Shown: positions 44,200 through 55,427, counted from the stretch's first letter. The stretch is DNA of 64,000 nt from Dromiciops gliroides (GCF_019393635.1 NC_057862.1:409986169-410050168); one strand, 5' to 3'. The notes: a model not told the origin generated them from the letters alone. A program made the numbers and translations.

Positions 44200-45055
44200 C
44201 AAGAATCATCTTTCTCCAGTAGAGATCTGGTCATGTCATTTTTTTGCTCAAACATCTGCAGTGGCTCCCTATTGCCTGCTAGGTGGCGCAGTGGATAGAG
44301 TACTAGGCCTGGAGTCAGAAAGACTCATTTTCCTGAGTTCAAATTTGGCCTCAGATGCTGACTAGCTGTGTGACCCTGAGCAGGTCACTTCATTCTGTTT
44401 GCCTCAGTTTTCTCATCTGTAAAATAAACTGGAGAAGGAAATGGCAAACCATTCCAGTATCTCTGCCAAGAAAACCCCAGAAGGGATCACAAAGCGTCAG
44501 ACATGAATGAACAACAACAATATTGCCCCCTGAGTCTAGTTAAAATGCCTCTGCTTGGCATTTGAGGCATTGGTACAGGGCATTTCCTCATCCATGTGAA
44601 ATCATGGGTCTAGCTCTAATCTCTACCAGTCCTTTTCCCTATCTTTCCCTCACCTACAGTCACATCCATGCCCTGAGCACAATCCCATTAGAAGTAGCAT
44701 CTTTCCACAAACAGGCATCTTCCTCCCTTTCCAGCTTCAATCTTATATTGTTTATCTACTTGTACTCTATTCTCCAGGCAGAACGGACAGTCCTTTGCCC
44801 TCTAACCTTTATGCCTTTGCTCATGTCATCTCTCTGCTCTTCACCTCACACTCTTGATAATGATCTTTCCTCAGAGATCTCACTTAGCATTTTGTTAAAC
44901 AATTCTCTAAGGTCACCTGTGACACTGTATTCTCTAGTCATTTGTGTTTCTACTTCCCCAACGAGATTAAAGTTTCGTGAAACCAAGAACCATATGTTTT
45001 AATGAGATTTTGCATTACCATAGTGCCTTGTGAGAGTAAGTAGATGGTTAATTAA
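44200..45055 (+). mobile_element. L2 LINE region split by an RTE-tailed SINE
   Basis: CAGTGGCTCCCTATTGCCTG before and CCCCTGAGTCTAGTTAAAAT, TGCCTCTGCTTGGCATTTGA after the SINE. The tail is near 44960-45055. Confidence 0.75.
44277..44520 (+). mobile_element. RTE-tailed tRNA-like SINE, full length
   Basis: CTAGGTGGCGCAGTGGATAG through GGAGAAGGAAATGGCAAACC to GAATGAACAACAACAA. Duplication TATTGCC (44270-44276, 44521-44527). Confidence 0.92.
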
Positions 45056-45184
45056 TATTGACTGGAGTGGCATGAGATAGAGAGAGGAGGATGAGAGAAA
45101 GAAGAATTATAGGAAGCTCAAACCAGGGAGATATGAGTTAATGGTACCCTCAAGAAGGGCAAGGAATCCTTAAATACATTTTTA

Positions 45185-45830
45185 AAAATATTTTATTTTT
45201 CCCAATTACATGTAAAAACCATTTTAACATTATTTTTTTTTAAATTGTGTTCCAATTTCTCTCCCCTTCCTTTCCCCTTCCTGATATGGTAAGCAATTTG
45301 ATATAGATTACACATGTGTAATCATGCAAAACATGTTTTCATATTAGTTGGTTGTAAAAGAAGAAACAAACCAAAAAAATGAAAAAAAAAATAAAGTGAA
45401 AAATAGTATGCTTTGATCTGTATTCAGACTCTATCAGTTCTTTTGATGGAGGTGGATAGTGCTTTTCATCATGAGTCCTTTTGGAATTGTCTTGGATCAT
45501 TGTATTTCTTAGAATAGCTAAGTCATTCACAGTTGATCATTGTGCAATGTTGCTGTTATTGTGTACAGTGTTCTCCTGATTCTTCTCACTTCACTTGATA
45601 TCAGTCCACTTAAGTCCTTCCCAGTTTATTTGAAATCTGCCTGCTTATCATTTCTTATAGCAGAATAATATTCCATTACAATCACATACCACAACTTGTC
45701 CAGCCATTCCTCAGTTGGTGGACATCCCCTCAATTTCCAAGTCTTTGCCACTGCAAAAAGAGCTGCTATAAATATTTTTGTACAAATAACTCCTTCCTCC
45801 CTCCCCCTTTTATCTCTTTGGGATACACAG
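45185..45830 (-). mobile_element. L1 3' portion (reverse)
   Basis: TTTTCCCAATTACATGTAAA, ATTCCATTACAATCACATAC, GCCATTCCTCAGTTGGTGGA. Confidence 0.8.
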
Positions 45831-45887
45831 CTAGTACAAATTGCTTTTTAAAGAATTGTTCCCCAAACAACCAGGGTTATGGGTGGT

Positions 45888-45914
45888 CTCTCTCACTCTC
45901 TCTCTTGCTCTCCC

Positions 45915-46000
<86 letters not shown>

Positions 46001-46002
46001 GC
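45888..46002 (+). repeat. (TC)n microsatellite
   Basis: About 110 bases of nearly pure TC; the Ser/Leu and Arg/Glu conceptual peptides here are its by-products. Confidence 0.98.
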
Positions 46003-46369
46003 CTGTCCAGCTGTAAGAGAGCCTCTGGGAGCTAAGTTCTCCTTTTCCTAAAGGCTGTGGCCAGGAAACAGGGAACAGTATGGTCATATCTGGGCATGAG
46101 TTTCCCAAACTTCAGACTTCTTCAAAGGACATAAATACCAAAGGGAGGGAATATTCTCTCTCCTCCACTTGAAAAACAGCTTCTGTCATTCCAAAGAGAA
46201 AGTAGACAGTTTTTTTTTTCTTTGGGAATTCTAAAAGGAAGATAGGCCTGTGGACAGAGACAAACTTTGATATAGCAATGTCACTCACTTCCCTGGGCCT
46301 TTTCTGAAGATTGCCACTAAAGACTTTCAAAGCTGTGTTGTATTTCTTATAATAGTTGACATAACTGGG

Positions 46370-46615
46370 AGTATCACAGAGTCACAGAATGTCAGGGTTG
46401 GAAGAGACTTTAGAAATCTGGTGCCTTCATTTTTTTTTTTTTAGTGAGGCAATTGGGGTTAAGTGACTTGCCCAGGGTCACACAGCTAGGGTGCCTTCAT
46501 TTTTACAGGTCAGAAAACTGAACCCAGAAAACCAAAGTGATCTACCTAAAGTCATACATGTAGCTAGAGACAGAGGTGTGACTTTAATTCAAGTCTTTGA
46601 CTCTAAGGATATATC
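46370..46615 (-). mobile_element. THER-type SINE split by a 55-base SINE tail
   Basis: GTCACAGAATGTCAGGGTTG before; TTTACAGGTCAGAAAACTGA after. Confidence 0.75.
46434..46488 (-). mobile_element. tRNA-like SINE, severely truncated
   Basis: Only the 3' end (GTGAGGCAATTGGGGTTAAG to CACACAGCTAG). Perfect duplication GGTGCCTTCATTTT (46420-46433, 46489-46502). Confidence 0.92.
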
Positions 46616-46659
46616 AGAAAAGGTATAACACCTTTTCTTGCTACTTGTCCTGGAGAGGG

Positions 46660-46798
46660 GCCGGAGTTTGGAGAGAGAGTAGAGTGGAGTGGAGATGGAG
46701 TGAGGTAGGTAGGAAAAGAGAGGGAGGGGGAGAGAAAAGAGAGAGAAAGAAGAGAAGGAAAGAGAGAGGAATGAGAGAGGAATGAGAGAGAGGGAGAA
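46660..46798 (+). repeat. GA-rich simple repeat
   Basis: GAGAGA/GGAGA units; followed to 46855 by a scrap of the unassigned ancient repeat (TGGCAGGCATGGTGCTAAGC). Confidence 0.9.
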
Positions 46799-46858
46799 AC
46801 TTATTAAATGGCAGGCATGGTGCTAAGCATGCTGGGAATGTAAATATGAGCAAGCAGA

Positions 46859-46999
46859 GGGGCAGCTAGGTGGCACAGCATATAAAGCACTGGCCCTGGA
46901 TTCAGGAGGACCTGAGTTCAAATCCAACCTCAGACACTTGACACTTACAAGCTGTGTGACCTTGGGCAAGTCACTTAACCCTCATGCCCACCCCCCCCA
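46859..46999 (+). mobile_element. tRNA-like SINE, full length
   Basis: GGGGCAGCTAGGTGGCACAG to CCTCATGCCCACCCCCCCC. Duplication GAGCAAGCAG. Confidence 0.93.
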
Positions 47000-47254
47000 A
47001 AGAGCAAGCAGGATAGTCTGTGCCCTCAAGCAGAAAGACCACACAAAAGAGGGGCTGGAAATGGGTGTGGGAAGCTGGGCTGGTGGGGAGGGTACTTAAA
47101 GGCACCCTGGCATAGTATAGAGATGGCTGGGAAGTAGTATGGAGGCTTTATTCCCCAGCAAGGTAAGGGGAATGCTCACCTACTAGAGCCTGGTGATTCA
47201 GGAGTGGAGTCCAAGATGGGGATTATAAAATGAATGAAAGCAAGCCAAGAGTCA

Positions 47255-47810
47255 GATTCCCACTTGGCTCCCAGCATATACGTAGGCACAAAATAGGCTC
47301 TCAATAAATACTCGTTAAATCCAGCTCCCATTTAGATGTTTTGATCTAATAGTTAATGACTTTCCTGTTGCTAGCCAAAAAGAAATGCAATCCAGCTTCA
47401 GTGGAGTTTCATTAGAAGGTGCTTATTAAACTTGAACTTTGAGACCTTAGCTTTTCAAAGGCAAAAAAAGGCTACTATCCCCTTGGGCAAAGAACAAGTT
47501 TATTCCTAAAATCAGAGGATTTGGGATTATAAGTGACTTCAGAGATTATCTAGTCCAACCCCCTCATTTTACAGATGAAGTGAAAGTGAGGCCTAATGGG
47601 CCACTTTGATTGGGTACAAGAGAGAATAAGACTTCTGAAATCATGGGATTGTGACTCTGGAAACGTAAGCAAAAATTACACCTCTTCCATTTATTAGCTG
47701 TGACCTTGGACCATTCTGAGCCTCAGTGTCTTCATCCATAAAAGAAGAAGAATACTTCCATTCCCTGTTTCACAAGGTTATGGTAAGGGAATGAGTTGTT
47801 ATAATTAAAC
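47255..47810. mobile_element. L2 tail and MIR/THER pieces
   Basis: 47255-47330 L2 end (CTCTCAATAAATACTCGTTA); 47510-47600 reverse THER (TTATCTAGTCCAACCCCCTC); 47640-47810 forward MIR. 47810-48540 shows nothing certain. Confidence 0.55.
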
Positions 47811-48546
47811 AGAAGGTACTCTTTTTCTCAAGTCAGAACTAATACTTTTATTGGGCTAGTGGATAATTTGATGAGAGACCACCTATAGCAATTAATTCAA
47901 CCAGTCAACTATCTGTTGAAAGCCTCAGGGCCCAGTGCTAGAGACTGAAGGAGCAGGTTTCCAAAAAGCTCTTTTTCATAGCATTGAATTAGTATATGCT
48001 TCCTTAGTCTTCTTGGTCCTTATATATTTTTTCAAGTATGTTGAAAGATATCTTTCTCTTTAGAGTGTGTAGGGCTGTGTCTTCTCTTTCCTCCTGGTGC
48101 CCAGCATAGAACTTTGCATTCAATAGTATCACAGGGTATGGTAAGGCCCTAGACTTGTCATTTCATTGATAGAGGGAATTCTCAAAGGGGGAACCTCCTT
48201 CCACTAGTGTAGGTCAGCACCTTCTCTTCAACTTTTCGTCTTTGAGAGCTGCCAAGAGCACTGAGGGCGTGCCAGGCCAGAGTAGTGAGGCCAATTCTCT
48301 ATTCACTATTCACTGGGTCCTGCTGTTTCTCTAGAATCCTAAGATCCTAAGATCTGAGATTTGGAACAGAACGGAATCTTTGTATTCCTCTAGTCCAACA
48401 GTTTCTTTTTATAGGATATGGAAACTGAGGCAAAGCAACCTGCGTAAGTTCACACCCATAACAACGGGCCTCATCTGTTGGTTGCCTGAGTAATAATGTT
48501 TATTTTACCCTGTGTAATGATGACTGTGATGACGCTTGCTTTTTAG

Positions 48547-48637
48547 AACAAGGAGAAAGCTGAGGAGAAGGGGGCTAAACCAAAGCAGACCCTTAGCACT
48601 CGAGGAGTGCAAGCCGAGATCAGGAGGCCTTCAGAAG
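48547..48637 (+). CDS. MYLK3: MYLK3 coding exon 2 (linker)
   Basis: A 91-base exon between a CTTGCTTTTTAG acceptor and a GTATGT donor, too short to show up as a long open frame. It reads NKEKAEEKGAKPKQ then TLSTRGVQAEIRRPSE. Human MYLK3 has NKERVEEEGGKPKH and LSTSGVQ at the same place, so exon 1 (..SLEE) joins directly to NKEK. It enters in phase 0 and leaves in phase 1, its last base being the first of a glutamate codon completed in exon 3. This is the start of the low-complexity, Glu/Lys-rich linker between the N-terminal region and the kinase domain. It lies 10.7 kb from exon 1 and 573 bases before exon 3. No function is known to me for this segment. Confidence 0.9.
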
Positions 48638-48649
48638 GTATGTGGGAAT

Positions 48650-48775
48650 CCAGAGGGAATAGAGCACTGGCCCTAAAATTGGGAAGACCTGAGTTCAAAT
48701 CTCACTTGAAACCCTTAGTAGCTGTGTGACCCTGGGCAAGTCATTTAACCCTCATTGCCCTAAAAAAAGGAATAA
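48650..48775 (+). mobile_element. tRNA-like SINE, head truncated
   Basis: GGGAATAGAGCACTGGCCCT to CTCATTGCCCTAAAAAAAGG; begins about 12 bases after the exon 2 donor. Confidence 0.88.
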
Positions 48776-48929
48776 TAACAAAATAATACGTGCTATTTGC
48801 TTATGGGACCTACAAAAAGGGAATGATTTTGAGTATGTGTATGGCAAATTAGAGAAATTCTTTTGGAGGAGGGGGTGTCTTCAAGGGTACATTGGGATAA
48901 AACATTTCATTATAAGAGTTTAGACAGGG

Positions 48930-49088
48930 CAGCTAGCTGGCATAGTGGATAAAGCACTGGCCTTGGATTCAGGAGGACCTGAGTTCAAATCCAGCCTCAG
49001 ACACTTGACACTAGCTGTGTGACCCTGGGCAAGTCACCTAACCCTCATTGCCCTGCAAAAAACCCCAAACAAACAAACAAACAAACAA
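48930..49088 (+). mobile_element. tRNA-like SINE with AAAC tail
   Basis: GGCAGCTAGCTGGCATAGTG to CATTGCCCTGCAAAAAACCC plus AAAC units. Duplication AAGAGTTTAGACAG on both sides. It ends about 120 bases before exon 3. Confidence 0.93.
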
Positions 49089-49210
49089 AAGAGTTTAGAC
49101 AGTAAAGGGATAGGAGAATCTGGCCCATTATTCAAATCAATAGACCTTATGTACACAGCACCGTAGTATTTGATTAATTTGAGATTTTTATTGTCTATTT
49201 CTCTGTTTAG

Positions 49211-49622
49211 AGAACCAAAAGGCAGAGTTGTCAGAGGGGAAGGACAAGAAGCTGCCCCCAGTGACCCCTAAAGATCCTGGAGTTAACCCGGACCCTCTCA
49301 GAGGGGCAGGGGCCTCCACAAGGCAGGAAGATGGAGCTTCCACCCCAGCCTCTTGCCAGAGATCTCCTGATTGTCCTTCATCACCCAAAGACGCAGTACC
49401 CAAAGACCCAGAGAAAGCCAGTGACATTGCCCTTGTGCATCCAGATTGGGCAGTGGTATCACAAGGGAAGAATGATATCTCCCAGACTCAAGTGGCACCT
49501 GAGGGAATAGAACAAGGAGGAGATATGCCTGGCCGGCCTGCTTCTTGGCCTTCAGAGCAGGTGGCAGCTCCAGGTCCAGGATCCAGCACCGAGGGAGCTT
49601 GGGGAGGAGGGATGCTTCCAAG
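49211..49622 (+). CDS. MYLK3: MYLK3 coding exon 3 (linker)
   Basis: A 412-base exon after a long pyrimidine tract and CTGTTTAG acceptor, ending CCAAG|GTAGGG. It reads ENQKAELSEGKDKKLPPV, matching the human ESQKADVLEGTAERLPPI stretch, and continues through about 137 residues rich in Pro, Ser, Glu and Gly that I cannot align with human from memory. The exon starts in phase 1 and ends in phase 2; the AG at its end is completed by the first G of exon 4 to give Arg334. The linker is presumably disordered and tolerates rapid change. The frame would hit a stop at 49624-49626 if the donor were not used, which supports the splice call. A MIR/THER fragment begins within about 30 bases of the donor. Confidence 0.9.
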
Positions 49623-49649
49623 GTAGGGATTAGTGATCCTCTTCATGCC

Positions 49650-50025
49650 TATGTAGAAACAATTCGCTGCTACCTGTCTGACCCTGGGAAAATCACTTGT
49701 CCTCTTTGGTCCTCAGTTCCTCATCTGTAAAATGAGGGGACTGGACAAGATGACTTCCAAAGTCTCTTCCAGCCCTAGATTTATGATCATTATGATTATG
49801 TTTATGTGATCATAAGATCACACAATAGCAGAGCTGTCAGGGACCTTAGAAATCATCTAGTTCAACTCCTCCCCTCCCCTCCCCCTCAGTTTTCCAGATG
49901 AGGTACTGAAGGCTAGAAAAGGAAAGAAAGTGATGTGTCCAAGGTCACACAGAAAATCTGTTAGAGTATTCAACCTCTGAATACCTCCGACCCCAAATCT
50001 AGTATTTGTCCCATTGCACTGAGTA
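49650..50025. mobile_element. Two THER-type SINEs, opposite orientations
   Basis: 49650-49790 forward (CTCATCTGTAAAATGAGGGG); 49795-50025 reverse (ACCTTAGAAATCATCTAGTT, AAGGTCACACAGAAAATC). Confidence 0.75.
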
Positions 50026-51166
50026 CCTCTTATCCAGTCACATCCTGACACCTCCATTTAAACTGTGCCACAGGAAAGGGAAGTGACTCCATCAAAGCCA
50101 CTGAATCACAGAGTTTCAGTGAGTTGGAAGCAACCTCAGTGGCCCTCTGGCACAAACCATGCCCCAACAGAATCTCCTTTATAACGTATCCTGCAAGTGA
50201 TCCTCTAGCCTTTACTTAGAGACCTCCAGTGAGGAACTCTCTCCCTTCTGAGGCCACCCATCCCACTTTGCAATAGTTCTGATTATTAAGAAGTTTTTCT
50301 TACTTCAATCCTAAATCCGCCTCTTTGCAACTGTCGTTCATTGCTTCTAGTTATCATTGTCACTGGGTTCAATCTGAACTGCTCTAATACCTCCTCCACC
50401 CCACTCCCCACCTCCTTCAAGACTTTTCCATGTTCTTCCAATTCTTTTAACTGATCCTTGTAAGGCATGGTCTCCCATCTCTTCACCATCCTGACTGCCT
50501 TTCTCTTAATTCACTCGGACTTTTCAATTTCCTTCCTAAAATGATCTCCCCAAATGGAACACAGTTATCAAGAGAGAGCTGGACCACAGTATGGGATTGT
50601 CTCTGGACTCCATCTAACCTCTCAATATAGCCTTGGATGACATTAGGGTTTGGGGCTTCCGTGTCACACTGTTAATGAAATTTGAGCTTGTGGTTCACTA
50701 AAAACCCCCAGATCTTTTTCTTTGTTCTATTCACAATTCTTTTCTTACCACAGCTCCCCTATCCTGTGCTTCTGAGATTGATTTATTCAACCCAAGTGTA
50801 GAATAAAGTTTGTTTCTATTGTTTCATCCAATTACATTTGGTTCCTTATTCTAACCTGCTGAGATTTTTGTTTTGGATCTTGACTCCATCATTCAACATG
50901 TTAGTTATCCCTCTTAGCTAGTGATGTCTGCAAATTTAACAAATACCTACCTGTAAATGTACTATCATTTAGCCCACACCTCTCTATCTTGTGCACAATG
51001 TTAGGATGAAAGACTTGGTTAGATATTTTGCTGAAATCTAAACACAATATTTTTATAGTATTCTCCTTACCTACTGTAATTAATCTTTCAAAAAGAGAAA
51101 TGAGATCAGTCTATCATGACCTCTTTTTTAAACCATGCTGCCTTTAAGTGATCACTACCTCTCTTT

Positions 51167-51311
51167 TTTTTTTTAAGTGAGGCAATTGGGGTTAAATGAC
51201 TTGCCCAGGGTCACACAGCTAGTAAGTCTTTAGTGTCTGAGGCTGGATTTGAACTCAGGTACTCCTGACTCCAGGGCTGGTGCTCTATCTACTGTTCCAC
51301 CTAGCTGCCCC
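51167..51311 (-). mobile_element. tRNA-like SINE, full length
   Basis: Reverse copy. Duplication ACTACCTCTCTTT (51154-51166, 51313-51325). Confidence 0.94.
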
Positions 51312-51327
51312 TACTACCTCTCTTTCT

Positions 51328-52708
51328 TTTAAAATTTTATTCAATTTTATTTTATTTTCTGTTCCAGATTCTCTCTCCCCCAATTTCCCCCCACCCATTG
51401 AGAAGGCAAGAAATAAAAACCCATTACAAATATGAAGTCATTTAAAACAAATTTCCTCAATAGCTATGTTAAAAAAAAAAGAAAAAGAGAGAAAAATATA
51501 AACTTTGATTTGTACTCTGAATCCATCAGTTCTCTATTTGGAGGTGGATAGTATTTTTCATCATTTGTCCTTTGGAACTGTGGTAGGTCTTTTTGTTGAT
51601 TAGAGTTACTAAGTCTTTCACAATCAGTTATCTTTACAATACAATTGTGTAAATTGTTCTCCCTTGCTCTGCTCACTTCACTTTGCATCAGTTCATGTAA
51701 GTCTTCTAGAGTTTTTCTGAAACTAATCTCTTTATCATTTCTTACAGCACAATAGTATTCCATCACAACCATATATCATAACTTGTTCAGCTATTCCTTA
51801 ACTGATGAGCATCCCTCATCCAATTCTTTGCCATCACAAAAAGAGTTGCTGTAAATATATTTTCGTACATATGGGTCATTTTCTTTTTTCTTTGATCTCT
51901 TTGGAGTATAGACCTAGTCATGGTATTACTGGGTCAAAGGGTATGCACAATTTAACAGCTTTGCTGGCATAGTTCCAAATTGCTCTCCAGAATGGTTGGA
52001 CTAGATCACAGCTCCACCAGCAATGCATTAGTGTGTCTATTTTCCCATATCCCTTCCAGTATTTGTCATTTTCCTTTTCTTTCACCTTAGCCAATTTGAT
52101 GGATGTAAAGTTTTACCTCAGAGTTGTTTCAATTTGCAGTGATAGTTTTGTTTCCTAATCACTTATGTTTCTTTTTCTTGTCTTAGTGCCATAGCTAGCA
52201 CTTCTAGTACAATATTCAATAATAGTAGTGATCATGGATATCTTTGCTTCACCCCTGATCTTATTGGAATGACTTTTAGTTTATCCCCACTACAGATAAT
52301 ACTTGCTCTTGGTTTTAGATAGAGGCTACTTATCATTTTAAGAAAGGCTCCAATTATTCCCATACTTTTAAGTGTTTTTAATAGAAATGGGTATTGTATT
52401 TTGCCAAATGCTCTTTCTGTATCTGTTGAAATAATCATATGATTTTTGTTGTTTTTGTTGCTGCTGTAGTCAATTATGCTTATAGTTTTTCTAAGGCTGA
52501 ACCGGCCCTGCACTCCTGATATAAATCCTGCCTGGTCATAGTGTATACATTTGTCATATATTGTTGGAATCTTGCTAAAATTTTATTTAATTTTTTTGCA
52601 TCAGCAGTTATTTGGGGAATTGGTTTATAGTTTTCTTTCTTTCTTTTAGCTCTCCTTGGTTTAGCTATCAAGACTATATTTATGTCACAAAAGGACTTTG
52701 ATAGGACT
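51328..52708 (-). mobile_element. L1, 5' truncated with internal deletion
   Basis: Flanked by a perfect 15-base duplication ACTACCTCTCTTTCT (51313-51327, 52709-52723). On the - strand its 5' end reads ORF2 reverse transcriptase text (NIVLIAKP, then KNHMIISTDTERAFGKIQYP and a SGVKQRYP end) down to about 52190. It then jumps to the L1 3' region (51328-52170), so most of the later ORF2 is missing. Not coding. Confidence 0.88.
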
Positions 52709-52959
52709 ACTACCTCTCTTTCTACATGCCCACAAACCATCTTTTTAATAATGTGTTCTAAATTTTTTCTAGGAATAGAAGTCAATTTTACCAGCATAAA
52801 ATTTTCAAACTTTACTTCCTCTTTCTGAATAATCAGGGCAACATTTGCACTTCCCAATCCTATGGTACTTTTGTTATTTTCCCATACAGTCTAAAGCTTA
52901 TCAACAGAAGCTTGGTGGTCACACCTGCTAGTTCAGTAGTTTATTTGGACCTGGTAACT

Positions 52960-53110
52960 TGGACTCATTTAGATGACTGGATTTGAATCCCAACTTGGCA
53001 AGTCATTTAACCTCTTTGGGTCTCATTTCCTTCATCTGTAAAATGATAAATTTGAACTAGATTATCTCTGAATTCCCCTCTAGCACTAAACCCTATGATC
53101 CTGTGACCTT
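52960..53110 (+). mobile_element. THER-type SINE
   Basis: TGGATTTGAATCCCAACTTG, CATCTGTAAAATGATAAATT. Confidence 0.75.
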
Positions 53111-53701
53111 AGGTATGTGGAAAGGATCAGTGGGAGGAGGAGGACAGAAAAGACAAACTTTACAATTTGGTCTCAGGCTGGCTGTGGGGGTATTTGACCT
53201 GCTGGGTGACTTCCCCTTTTCAAAGACCGAGCCCCAGTAATCTGAAATTAAACCATCCTTGGGACTTAATTCACTCCTCTGTGGAAGATCAAATGTCTTT
53301 GTTTGTTTTGGCAATTGGCAAAGTCAGGGTTCCTCACTTATCTGTCATTGTTCAGAGGAGAAAGGAAACGTGAGACTCCCCAAAGCCAGGAAAGCTAGTT
53401 GAATTCCTGGCCAACAGCTGCTGGGAGACCCACCTCACTCAAGGTCCCTGAGTCAGGGTTATAGGCTGGAGTTTAAAGGATAAAAGACGGGGTGGTGGGG
53501 AGAGGGGGAATTACCACAGTGAGCCTTCCAGGAATCCAAGGGCAATGTATAGAACCCAGGAGAAAGGAACAGCAATTTAAGGACTGGAGCAGAACCAGAG
53601 CCCAAGAAAATGTATTCTTGGCTTCTTACTAAGTGATAAGATGTCTTGGGACCAATTTTCAGGGAAATCAAACACCAACACATGCATCTCTAATGAGAAA
53701 G

Positions 53702-53762
53702 TTGTGTGTGTGTGTGTGTGTGTGCATGTACATGTATGTGCATGTATGTCTGTGTCTGTGTC
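53702..53762 (+). repeat. (TG)n and degenerate TG-rich repeat
   Basis: GTGTGTGT run followed by GCATGTACATGTATGTG-type sequence. Confidence 0.93.
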
Positions 53763-53822
53763 CAACTAGTTGGGGAGGAGTTTTAAGGTGGAGAGGAATG
53801 GGGATCAAAAGAATTGTGAAGG

Positions 53823-53980
53823 GGGGCAGCTAGGTGGCACAGTGAATAAAGCACCAGCCCTGGATTCAGGAGTACCTGAGTTCAAATCTGGCCTCAGACA
53901 CTTGACACTTACTATCTGTGTGACTCTGGGCAAGTCACTTAACCCCCATTGCCCTGAAAAAAAAAAACAGAAAAAAAAAA
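53823..53980 (+). mobile_element. tRNA-like SINE, full length
   Basis: GGGGCAGCTAGGTGGCACAG to CCCATTGCCCTGAAAAAAAA. Confidence 0.94.
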
Positions 53981-54074
53981 TTGGAGAGGTGAGTTAAAGG
54001 TGAAGGGAGAATAAAAAGCTCCCTGGCTCTGAAGCCCCTGTATTTCTCCAGTAGGTTAGGGCAGGGTAAACTCA

Positions 54075-54330
54075 GTTTAATATTAATAATAGCTAGCATT
54101 TACATAGCACTGTAAGGTTTGCAGTGCATTTTGCAAACATGATCTCAATTTATCCTCACAACAACCTTGGGAGGTTGGTGCTACTATTAGTGCCATTTTG
54201 CAGATGAGGAAACTGAGGAAGACAAAATAAGTGTCTTGCCCAAATGGCTCATAAGCATCTGAGGTTGAATTTGAACTGAGGCCTTCCTGACTCAAGGTCT
54301 AGTCCTCTGTCCACTGTGCCACTTAACTGT
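54075..54330 (-). mobile_element. MIR/THER CORE-SINE, near complete
   Basis: AATAATAGCTAGCATTTACA, CTCACAACAACCTTGGGAGG, TTTTGCAGATGAGGAAACTG. A second reverse piece lies at 54560-54730. Confidence 0.88.
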
Positions 54331-55277
54331 CTATAAGTTTTCTCATTTATAAAATGGGTCAGTACTTCCTGATCCTTTCTACTTAGCTTGCAGCATGTTG
54401 TGAGGACAAAAGGTGACATTTACAATGAAAAGTTAGTGTATAAGATCACATCACTGCTGTTATGATCATTGAGGGCAAGTGGATGTAGGCCTTCAGGGAG
54501 GGTGGCTGATAGGATACAGCAGGTCGGCTGCTCTCCTATCCCTCATGTCATTTGACCTTGACAAGAGTACTGTAGACAGGATAGGCATTATTGTCCCCAT
54601 TTTCCAGATGAGGCAACTGAAACCCATCAATGGGAATTGACTTTCTCAAAGTCACCTAGCAAATGAGTGGCAGAGTCTGGCTTAGGACCTTTTTCCTGAC
54701 TAAAGGTTTAGGATACATCCCATTGAACCGTGCCGCGTTTTAAATTTCGTGTCCACATGCTATTGTGTGTGGTTTTCAACAGAAGGTGACCATAGATCTG
54801 GGCACAGGCAGGAGGGAACCAAAAATACTGATGTATCCAGGAGAGACAAGGGCAACAGCCTAGTAATAATGTGGAGCCACACTTACACCCACAGACCGGG
54901 GCTTTCTACTCTGAAAAAGAAACCAGGAACTGCCATGGTGTCACTGCCAAGCTTCAAGGTCACCTACTGGGGGAGGATAATGTGGCAGCAGAGGGAACTA
55001 ACTGTCCTGAGCAGGTGACCCTAAGTATGAAATCCACAGGCTGTTGGGGAGCTTGAGGGCATCTGAGCTACCCCCTTGAGTTCATGCTAGGCTAAATCAA
55101 TTGCCTTTTCACCCAGTGCAGACTGAGTTGGTAAAATAACCATGAAGACAGTGTTCCCTCTAGCATGATGTGATTAATAATCACAGACAATCCTAGAATC
55201 ATAGACCTGAAAGGAACCATAAGATCATAGGGTTTAGAACTGGAAGGGGCCTTAAAGATCACTTGGTAGATCCACTC

Positions 55278-55427
55278 TCATTTTTTTTGGGGGTGGGGCA
55301 ATGAGGGTTAAGTGACTTTCCCAGGGTCACACAGCTAGTATGTGTCAAGTGTCTAAGGCTGGATTTGAACTCAGGTCCTCCTGAATCCAGGGCCAACATT
55401 TTATCCATTGCACCACCTAGCTGCCCC
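55278..55427 (-). mobile_element. tRNA-like SINE (tandem pair, first)
   Basis: Reverse copy, GGGGCAATGAGGGTTAAGTG to CACCTAGCTGCCCC. Confidence 0.93.

Larger units (their letters stand above)
37819..48546 (+). other. MYLK3: MYLK3 intron 1
   Basis: 10.7 kb intron, GTTGGT...TTTTAG, phase 0. It holds L2 remains (38245-38670, 40905-41990, 44200-45055), RTE-tailed SINEs, several tRNA-like SINEs, MIR/THER pieces, L1 3' fragments and TC, TTTA and CCTT simple repeats. No exon-like open frame was recognised inside it. 38930-39735 and 47000-47260 show no repeat that I recognise apart from the simple repeats listed separately. Confidence 0.85.
50095..52955 (-). mobile_element. CR1-like LINE 3' region (reverse), split by L1 and SINE
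   Basis: 50095-51153: CTTAGAGACCTCCAGTGAGG, AAGTTTTTCTTACTTCAATC, AGAGAGAGCTGGACCACAGT, TTGTGGTTCACTAAAAACCC. It resumes at 52724 (ACATGCCCACAAACCATCTT). Removing the inserts restores a continuous element of about 1.3 kb. Confidence 0.78.

Noticed and set aside
52232..52857. Reverse open frames with reverse transcriptase-like text as a host gene
   Set aside because: They belong to a truncated L1 bounded by target duplications. The second frame runs on past 52723 into CR1 sequence by chance.
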